A program made the position numbers and the translations under genes. The notes beneath the pieces were generated by a model. The model saw nothing but the letters and a program-made list of their open reading frames with translations. It searched no databases and was not told the origin of the DNA. Below are positions 15,969 through 25,526 of a stretch of DNA of 35,000 nt, in pieces (the stretch's first letter is position 1; every line of letters begins with the position of its first letter). Source of the DNA: Botryococcus braunii (lineage: Eukaryota > Chlorophyta > Trebouxiophyceae); NCBI GenBank assembly GCA_002005505.1, contig KV908491.1, positions 319,841 through 354,840 of the forward strand, read 5' to 3'.

Positions 15969-18900
15969 GTGTGCGTGTGTGTGTGCGCGCGCGCGCGGGG
16001 ATGCGTGGTACACACACTGGTGTATGTGCGTGCTCATCTTCAAGCGTGTGCGAGTGTTTGAAGTTGCAGAGCATGCGTACTGGCGCAACACGGGGAGGGG
16101 AGGGGGAGCGAGGAGCATGCTTGGATGAATGACTTGCACCTCGATATTGGCAACAAGGACAATGATGTTTCATTCATCCAAGGAGATTCCCGTACACTGT
16201 GACTGCTCTCATGGCCACACCAAACACGCCACACCAAACATATCAAACAATCGGAATAAGAGGGGCATTTAGTTTCAAACTTGTCACCTGTTTGCGTGCA
16301 TGGGTCGGCAGTCTGGGGCACTGCGCATGCATTAGTACGCGGCCTTTTCCTGCTGCCATCTTCTGAGTCTGCAATGGAGAAGCTTCTGTAAGTAGGGTAT
16401 GGCATGTCCAGCCAGCAAGACCTGTCTGTCAAATTTATATGCGGTGCCACCCCTATTGCCATTACCTGCAATGCGATTGGCTGACTGATCCTGGAGAGAC
16501 CGAATGCCTCTCTTCAGTGACTCAAGTATCTGTTCTTTCCCAACAACCTTTGTCCTTACGATTTGTAAATGGTTCTCCACATGCCTTCGCCATTCGTCGG
16601 CTTTGTTTAGGGCTCTGCAAGCCAGCATCAAAGCCAGATTACTATGATAAGGGACATGCCGTACCACACCTTCCATGGAAAAGAAGGTCGTGCCGACAGA
16701 TCTCTAGAGCTAGATAGCGCCTTTGGGGTGTGCGGGTTACACCTTTCAGCTGTAACGCGGAGCTTCTGATGCGTCCCTTGGGCTCCTCTGGCCGTCTCAA
16801 GTTCTTCTGAACACGTCACAAGTGCCCTCTCTGCTTGCTGCAGTTCTCTTTTCAACTCACAAGATTCGGTTTTTAATGTGAGTAAGTCGCGCTTTGCTGC
16901 AGCTGCACACGTTATGCTGTCACACATCATGATGGCAGATCCAGCCACTGTTCTACAAATCACCCATAGCCAATAGAATCTCAGCACACACCTTTCTCTG
17001 CCTTGCCAGACGCCAGCCTCTCCCGAGCCTTTTCCAATTTGCTGTCAAGCCCCGCAAGTCTGTCTTGCATCCTCATTTCAATCTCTGTAGCCTAGATGCA
17101 CACACAGCGTCGCTAGGTCAATTCTGGTGAACAATTATGTGTCATCCCTTCTCCTGAAGGCCTTCAACATTTCAAATTCTGACCTGTTTGACTTCCTCCT
17201 CCGCTGATAAAAGGGCGCAATTGGCGTCTACAAGTTGGAGAATGGCGGTATAGCTCAAGTCACTTTTGAATTTCTCGTACTCTTCCTTTGCACTTCTGAG
17301 CTCATGCAAGGCTCCCTCGACATCTTGCTTCACAATGGACCTGCAGTAAGTAGATCTTGACGCGCCAGATTTCCTTCTAGAGATCATGTGCTTTCAACAA
17401 AGTATTGTTTGGGAAACCATCACGCCATAACGACAATACTGCTTTTGTGTCCTGGCATCTGTATATACGTAGCAGCAGTGCATGCTGTGATGCACGGGGC
17501 TTACTCTATCCTCTGAAGGTCTTTGTGCAGGTCCTCAAGCCTCACCATGAGTCGTTGTAAATGTGCTACTTTCCATGTAGCCTGCAGAGGTCGCTAGTTT
17601 TGCTACTTCAATATGCTCGGCTTGCAAACAGACACACATAGTATGCAATGATAACATGTCAATTGATATGTCCTGATGCACCTGCTCTTTCGTTTCTTGC
17701 TCTGTTTTGGTGGCCAAAGCCAAGAGATTGCGAGCTTCGTCTGTATCCCTTCTCTTTGATTGCAGCCGTCCTTCAATCACCTGAACAAGCATTTCTTGAT
17801 GCCATCATTGCAAATATGCCTAATGGTACGCCAAAAAATGTGTGCATGTTCACGGTCGCATACAGCTCTTTAACTAAAGACCTGTATATAGGATGTACCT
17901 TAATGCCTTTAATAACGTCTTGACGTTCGGCTCTTATTTCATCCAAATTCACGGAGGAGCAATTCCAGTTGACGCCTTCGAATTCGGCTTGATCATTTTT
18001 GCCCTCTCCCACTGTACACAATCACCTCAGTAACTCCACCTTGGACCAAAAACTTGCCAGAGACTATAGTGCATGCACTTGCGCAATCTTTGTAATGGGA
18101 GAAGAAACAAGCTTGCAAGGGAATTTAAAAAATACTGATATTGCCAAGATTCAATACACCTGGTCCAGGCAGTCCAAATGCAGCTATCTGCGTGTGAAGC
18201 TGAGAAGAAATGATTTCTCCATCTGTTTTAAACAGCTCCCCCTGGAACCGCCAAAGCTATATATAAACATAAGAAAGGGAGGGAATCCGCTATCCACAGC
18301 GGTGATAGACAATAAAACCTAGTTCATCTTGACCAAAATCCATAATTCATGCCAGGCTAACATCCCCTCATATGCATATGATTTAGTATTGACCTATCAC
18401 ACTGAAGCCTCCCCGGTGCAGAAACGAACGTGAGGGACATGGGGATATCCTTTTGGAAAAGGAGTCCAATTATAAAGCATTGATGTAACGCAGATAGATA
18501 TGAAGCGTTTATTTGTTGCGACAGAAAAACGTCACTGGCACCTTTAACACACCATGAAGCCAACACTTCGTAGGTTTCATTTAAGCAAGAGCCAAGACTC
18601 TCTATGTCAAGTAGGCTCAGTGACATCTTCTGCTTTCCGTAGCCAACCTGGAGAGTGACAAGGTGTTGTCGTAATGCACGCGACTTCATTCTGTCGTCCT
18701 TCATTATAGCAATAGCAGCTGCATTTTGCCCCCAAAGATATAAGTGACTTTTATGAAAAAGGTCTGGAACTATTGGAATCATGCCTGTCAGTGTGCTAGA
18801 ACTTCACTATTTGGACTTTAAAATCTACAGGGATGCCTCAAAATCCCCCTTGAGTAGGACTGGCAGACCCCTTTGCAAATCGCCTTTTCGGTGCACAGAA

Positions 18901-21900
18901 CGCAAGTCGTAACATAGCTTCCCTTACCACTCGCGTCATTGACCAAATCCCATTTTGCAAGTTTGCTAGCAAATGCTGGCAAAGCTTCTTTCGCCGTTTC
19001 CAACATCCTGATGTAAGAGAGGACCGGCTTTCTATAAGTACGGTTAGATTCTTCCAATAACGACCTGCAATTAGCATGTAAAAAGCATGAGGGAGACCGC
19101 TTCATCTCTTCGAGCTCGAGTTAAGTTCTTGCAAAAAAAAGGGGAAAAACCTTTGTGTGCATTCGTCAAGGATGATGCAAACAGCTGTGCCAATGCGGTT
19201 CATTTCCAGATACTGCAGTACCTGAACAGCAGTTTTGCGGTCGGAAACAACAAATGTTCTTTCCTGCATCCTCCCAAGAACCTTAATAATGTAAGTCAAT
19301 GGAAAGCATGGCTCCCCTGCTGTGCAAGTCTGGCAAGTTGGCACATACCAGATTGCACAGATGGCCCAACACAGTATTAACTGCCGTTAAGACCTTAGAA
19401 TCTGTACATATGGCCAAGCTCCCTAATCTTCCATAGAACCGGCCATTGAAGGCACCTTCGGAACTGAGTTTTAAGAGGTCTTGTGAAGCAATATCAAATG
19501 CATCAGATCTTCCAGGTCCTGGTCTTGCCCTTCCTTGCTCGTTGATAAGAACAGCCTGAAGCATCAAGCATTCTTCAGAGCCTTCGTTCAACTGTTTCCC
19601 AACCCTTACAAAACGGCCCGTGAAAATTGGAAGCTTATGGCAGACCTGTAAGTGTGCGTGCTTTTGTTGCAGAGATTTTAACTCGATCTCAAGGGCTGCC
19701 GCATCATTTGAATACTCTTTAAATTTCACCTGATACTCGCCATATTTTGCTTTGTGCAGGTGTGCCTGAAAGCACCAGCTGTCCAATTTATGACTTAAGT
19801 AATTGCGGTACTTTGCTATGAAGCAGTCGCACAGGGCCGTGGAATGCATGTGGGCAAATGCTAGTAACAAAGTGTTTGTCCCATGAACCATAACGTTAAG
19901 TGGAAATAATTATTTCCCCTGTAATGTTATAACAGTGCAATCAGTTACGGGCGCAACTTCCAATTCGATACGATCCACGTCTTCTTTTGCTGATGCAATC
20001 TCTTGTTCAGTATCCTTAATGGTCAGAGTAAGAAGCTTGATTTTCCCATTCATCTCGCCTTCGGATTCAAGTTGCCTTAGAAATATGTCTAGTTGTTGTA
20101 CCCGTGCCTGGGCATAAAAGTTCGCATGATAAGATGCATCTGGCTCAGCACAGCCACGGCACCACAACGGCTGGCTTGCAAAACAAACATTGCCCCAAAT
20201 CCCACGATGTTTACCTGTAAACTCGTTAGAGTGCGGACTCCTTGATTATCTTCTCCGACGTGTGCGGATAATTGCGTGACCAAAAGCCGTTGTTCACAAA
20301 CTTTTTGTTCCGCCGCCATAGTCCCTTCAACGAAGTTCTTCATTTTGTCCCTGTAGAGTTGAAAAAGGACTGAGCGACCTCCTCCCTTTCCGTGCTCCAT
20401 TGAGACACAAAAAGGTTAAGCTATTTGACACGTAAGCGTGGCTCTCATACTCTTGGCATTAATGCATTGGCATTGACATTAAAAAACCATATGGCCTGGT
20501 GATGCAGTCACCACACGCCCCGCAAATTTGCATCTCGTACTCGTACTCTATATGTAAATTAGTAATGATTGACCATATACTTGTCGCAAGTTGGACTTTT
20601 GGGAGGTAACCCAAAACCTGAGCTGACCCATCTCTTCCTCAGCTGCTTGACAAGCCTGTTTATGCTCCTCCATTTCTGTTTTGAAACGCTTTACCAGAGT
20701 AGACAATCTCCTTTGTTTTACAGAGAGCTTGGACCCCTCAATCTGAAAGTTTTGCACCTGTTGATAACCGGCATACCAAGTAAGCAATATCATCGAACCT
20801 TTCACACGACTTGGAGTGCTTCCTAAACTTATTTGACCCATTCATCCTTCAAGACACCACCTTTCTCTTCAGACCAGCATGGTCTCGTTCAAGCTTGCGT
20901 GCATGAGCAACTGCTTTCCGCTCTGCTGTTGTTGCAGATGCGAGTTCCGCGGTGATATGCTCACACTTGGAGAGTTCCTTGTTCAGAACATCTTCCAAAT
21001 CGCATATCTGCATTGACACGACCCGAATTCTGCTTGCGCCATAAACGATATACAATTCATACGGCCGTGCTCATCTTTGTAATGTGTAATGAGATTACCT
21101 CTTCCTTAAGTTCTAGAATATATCTGGCTGTTTCGCATGCCAATTCCTCCAAGAAAGCCATCTTCTTGTTTTGCAGTGAGATCGAGTCCGCAACGAGGTC
21201 CTTCCATTTCTGGACATGAGGAGCAAATTCTTTGCGTCGTCTTTTTAAACTGCGAGAGGAGAATCTAGGTGAGTTTACATTACTGCTTAGTGTTCTCCGG
21301 ATTGGAGGGGCATTCCATGTATCTGGCAGTGTTTTGTTGGACGAAGATGCGTGAAGCGTGGGTTCAACCAAGGTCATAGCTCCTACCTCTCATGGCGCGC
21401 ATCGAGATCACATATTTCGACTGAGCTCTGCAGAAGTTTCTGTGTAACCACATCAATCTGCTTCGCTATTGTTTCTGTCCCAATAAGCTCCTCAAAGTAT
21501 GCCATCAACTTGCATGGGTCTTCTGCTACAACAGCCCTCCGCTGCTGTGTGACAATGTACCTTGCATGTTGAAAGTTCGAATGGAATCAAATCTGGGTCC
21601 TCATGAAGTGCACTTTTATCACTTGCAAGAAAGGATGCCAGGCGCAGAGGTCTTCAGCTTTGAAAACTAGTGAATTTCATACCTATCAAGTGCATCAGTG
21701 TTTATTCCAAAGCCTCTAAGTTCCCCTTTTAGACGTCCCTGGCTTGCAGACAGCATGTCAGATGAGGTCGCATCAATGCCTGTAGGAATCTATTCATCAC
21801 AAATAAGGTCGTACCTCAGTTATTTTTGCCCAAGGATTATCATCAGTCTTCCACCAGTAGCAGGATTCTCTTCCCACGATGCTTCGCTTTATATGTCCAT

Positions 21901-22569
21901 GCCCATCACCTAGACTACCTTTTCTGAGGAATTTTAAATAGACCTAGCACAAGAAAAGTTTTCAAACCCCAGCACTAGATCTGGTGACAAGCTTCGGATC
22001 TACAAGTATAGAAAGTATGTTCCTATTGTCAACTCACCGAGGTAAGTAGGTTGTTGGCTTTATCCTGTAATTTGCATTTAAGCATGCCAAGACTCTGCCC
22101 CCGCATCAGTCTGCTTGTGCCTCCGAGAGCAAAAGCAATGCATTCACCCTACTCAACATGTAAAGTGTTAGGATGTTTAGGTTGTTGAGAAGTAATGCGC
22201 TTGATGAGGTAGCTTACCACAACACTCTTGCCAGCCCCGTTCGGCCCTATGATGCAAGTGAAATTCCCAAACGGACCAATCGCGACACTGTTTGAAAAAC
22301 ATTTAAATCCTGCATTGGAATTTTTGGTCACAAAAAGTGATTTTCAGCACCCACGGTGTTGTCCAGCTACCAGCCAGCCCTTGAATACCTTCGATCACGA
22401 CCTCACAAAGTCTGACATTTGTGCTCCCTTTCATTGTTTCTGACACATCTGAATTCTTTTGAGACGAACCATTTAAACGAAAGCTAACTTGAATTTCCCC
22501 AAAAGGACTGGGATGGTTCTTAATAATGGAACAACAAACCCTGTTGGCGGCAGATCCTAACTCGCTCAT
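13525..22569 (-). CDS. divergent SMC-family chromosome ATPase, 31 exons, complete (about 1321 aa)
   Basis: ABC-type SMC protein, expected to act in a chromosome-organising complex. Exons (minus): 22389-22569, 22218-22309, 22038-22148, 21815-21943, 21683-21789, 21387-21560, 21099-21249, 20861-21007, 20618-20757, 20215-20350, 19949-20107, 19646-19765, 19349-19555, 19151-19263, 18928-19064, 18648-18718, 18160-18241, 17899-18011, 17682-17780, 17505-17581, 17184-17340, 16992-17091, 16743-16902, 16466-16614, 16288-16368, 14889-14992, 14600-14736, 14356-14541, 13970-14093, 13793-13891, 13525-13647; 3966 nt in frame. Walker A GPNGAGKS is at 82-89 and the Q-loop TQQR near 211. Coiled coils flank a hinge ([10 protein letters not shown], then [17 protein letters not shown]) at roughly 590-720. 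The ABC signature LSGGQQ is near 1219, Walker B FYFFDE and D-loop VDSALD near 1243-1254, H-switch SHKP near 1277. Closest in feel to SMC1, but the post-hinge SGG motif is replaced ([12 protein letters not shown]). Exon 13 could instead start at 19591 (+12 aa). Confidence 0.88.
15355..16010. repeat. large compound microsatellite region inside an SMC intron
   Basis: Within the 1,295-bp intron 14993-16287: a GGGA-rich purine stretch at 15185-15320, (C)n at about 15356-15368, (GC)n, (AC)n at about 15394-15448, a purine-rich block to about 15590, (GT)n at about 15720-15788 with later interruptions, alternating (GC)n near 15824-15836 and 15889-15913, then (GT)n to about 15985. The other introns of this gene are 25 to about 270 bp. 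Confidence 0.94.
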
Positions 22570-25526
22570 AGTCTCTGGCCCCCGAGTTCAAGTCAAGCCA
22601 TGTAGTGACCAGTGATTGCAGTATTCGACTTTTCCAACCACCTCACCACGCTGGGGATGTTGCTTTGAATGCATGGATTCAAAGCTGCGGCTTCACATTT
22701 TCAAAAGTAGTCCTTGCAGGTACCCTGGGTACCTATGGGCATACCACCACTGGTCTACCAGCCCCGACGGACCCCTGTGGCCCCGACTGTCTCCCAGACG
22801 GTCTTCGTGTCTCACGAGGCGCCCGGGTCTAGGACCGACCGAACCCACGAGGGGTTGCGCAACTCAAGGTTCACATCCCATACTTCCAAACTTCAACTGA
22901 AGCACTAAGAATTTTAAATTCTAAAATGGAGAGCTACCGTCACACCGACTTGAACTCCTTTGCGAGTAAGACGGGCCCGGTGACTTGGTCGCGAAAGAGT
23001 TCATATGACAACTTTCGTCTGATGAACCTCTACAAAGCTGCGAAACAAACAACGCAACGATTTTGGAGGAAAACATCATATTATCTTAAAGAGAGGTCGA
23101 CGGAGTTTTCGCGGTGGAGACGGCGTGCCTGATCATCGTTCTGGACTAATCATAGGTACGAGGCGACTTCTTAAAAGTCAGTTATTGGGGATGTCCCCGT
23201 CATGAACGTAATTTAATTATCAGTTGTTGAGTTGCGTTCGATTAGTACAACCACTGTGACCTGTGACCTGTTTTTCTTGTCGTCTTGCCCGAGGTACCCT
23301 ACCATGTGGTGTGGGCCTTGGCAGGTACCCTACGAGGTGGATAACTGACCGCAACACCATATGTCTGTCCGCATCATCCATTGAGATACCAAGTACTCGG
23401 TGGAGATGCTTGAGAAAGCAGCTTCAGTCTATGAACTGGAAAGCGAAAGTGGGGAAGCCCAGCAAGGAAGCCAGGGCGCAATCTTTTCAGCAAAACCTGA
23501 TGTGATTGTTAGAACCCTGCATTTGCTTTAGCAGCAATATTTTGGAACTGGCCAGGTGGTTGCTTTTATCACAGATTCGCGAGCCTCTATGATTGGAGTG
23601 GGAAAGGGGGTGCATGGCATGTCTTGAGATATTTCTCCGCGTGGGTCCTTACTTTATAGCTTCACCATATGTGGCCTTGCAATATGAAGAGAGCACGAAA
23701 ACACAAGCAGGGTCGTAGACAGGTCTGGGAATACATGCTGCAAGTGGGTCCAAGAACTTAAGCGCTAGTTATTAAAATCTAACATTAACAGACTGTTATA
23801 AGTGCTAGCTATCTAGTTATCTTCTTCGAGGAGATGCTCCTTGCACACGGGGCTTTGCCACATAGTGCACAAGGGTCCATGTCTTATCGCTTCCGTTTGG
23901 AGCTAATACATCTGAAATTCGTGAACCAGACAAATCGTTGTCCTGTGTTAGATTCTTCGAAACACAAGCTTGTGCAGGGGGTGCTCCTTGTATTGTATTA
24001 TGTAGATGAAATTGGCATATGCATGTGGGAGTATTGTATTATGTAGATGAAATTGGCATATGCATGTGGGAAGTTAAGTTTCGGCAGGTCTTTGCAATTG
24101 CAATTTCAATTGACGCCTAGCTTGCTATGTATACATGTCCATACAATTACCTTGTCTTTAAACAACGTTGAGGAGCCCTTCTTTTTCCCCTTTATTGCTA
24201 AAATCGGGCATGGCCATGGCCATAAGTACATGGAATAACAGCAGTACACTGCATGCATGTCAAGGGCCGCCGGTGATGGCATGCCATGTGTTGACCATGC
24301 ATGTATCTTTGAACCATCCTCGATAACTTCTTCTAATTGGTTTGGTGACAGCATGTCTTAACCTCATAAGGGTCTTTCAATGAAATGAACATTTTTCGAC
24401 TGAGATAATGATCTGCACACCAACAGATTTTTTGTGGTAGTATGCCATGACTAGTGAGACCCGCGAGACTTTGCTTAATCCGGCCCTACAAGATGGGGCA
24501 TTTCGTGGAGTGGTAGATCTAGAAAGCATGTTTCCAGCACCAACACTCTCTCAATGAACATGAGGAGCAAAGAATATCAATGCCGCGCTAGAGACTCACT
24601 GATCTGTGAACCAGCTGCAGCATATAAGACGTGCAGGCTTTAACTGAGCAGCAATGTCAAGACGGGGGGCAACCCTGTTCCAACGTTACCAGAGGATTTC
24701 CTTTGCCCGGAATAGCAAGAAATACCCAACCCTTTGCACACTGCAGTGCCAATCCAACTCGAAATGTACGAGAGATGCATCCATATGGCTGGGACGCCTG
24801 GCCCCATTCACCTCACAGCACATGCCGGACTGTGTGAAACGCATGGCAGACCTCCACCACTAATGCATATATATACATATATGTGTATACAAATAACATA
24901 AGTACATATCATTGCTAGTATATCGGGAGCCAGTGATGAGCATGGATGGACGACAACCTTTCGTCGACACATCTGACGGAGGTGATCTGCGTCTTTCACT
25001 TCACAAGTAAAGGCTGATATATCGTTGTTTGAGGCAACGTTCATCAGTCGGTAACGTCCATGTCCTGCTCGTGATTGGCAGCTTCGGCCACAAAATATTC
25101 CCCGCAGGCATCCTGCTTTCCCCAAATATCAACTTAGATCCTTTGTTGAGGCCATTGTAGCGTTAACTTGTGCAAGGACCAGACAAACGAGGCACGCACC
25201 AAAACTGCTGAGACAAACAGCCAACATAAATGCGAAAGAAACACACCGAGAAAGAGGATAGAAATTCATACGTGATTTAACCGACTTGACACTGCCGAGG
25301 GACTCCTTCAAACATATCATATGTGTACGTGCCAGAATGTAACACTTGCTGTGCACCGATGCATCAAGTAGAAAACCATCACATCCGGAGAGGCTCCTAC
25401 AAATGAGCCTGTAAAACATGTAGACAGAAATAGAACAGGACGACACGCAGCAAATTGCACATCAGAAAGCCTATACAACACAAGCAAAAAGACGACCAAC
25501 ATTCATTAAAACCATCCAAGGACAAT
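22570..25526. other. intergenic region between SMC and RPC4 genes
   Basis: About 3 kb with no recognised gene. It must contain the SMC promoter (near 22570-22900) and the RPC4 3' UTR (just below 25527). Two imperfect copies of a GGTACCCTA-containing element occur at about 23294 and 23324. Short coding-like patches on the minus strand, at about 24290-24354 (LSPNQLEEVIEDG) and 24960-25090 (RLMNVASNNDISAF, then EVKDADHLRQMCRRK), could be exons of an unknown gene, but I could not connect them. An AT-rich alternating stretch (TATATATACATATATGTG) lies near 24867-24885. Confidence 0.4.
23990..24071. repeat. perfect 2 x 41 bp tandem duplication
   Basis: Copy 1 is 23990-24030 and copy 2 is 24031-24071; the two are identical, starting GTATTGTATTATGTAGATG and ending GCATATGCATGTGGGA. 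Two perfect copies imply a recent duplication. No function is evident. Confidence 0.97.

Noticed and set aside
19592..19645. SMC exon 13 starting at 19591 (54-bp intron)
   Set aside because: It keeps the frame and cannot be excluded, but the acceptor at 19556-19558 has a better pyrimidine context and gives a 90-bp intron like its neighbours; kept only as an alternative.
13525..22569. Assignment of the SMC gene to SMC5 or RAD50
   Set aside because: The hinge (YGRLGSL), the post-hinge strand and the FYFFDEVDSALD region match the SMC1-4 type; no zinc-hook CxxC as in RAD50, and no SMC5-type N-terminal or hinge features.
23990..24071. CRISPR-like or integration-site repeat
   Set aside because: Only two directly adjacent copies with no spacer, in a eukaryotic intergenic region.
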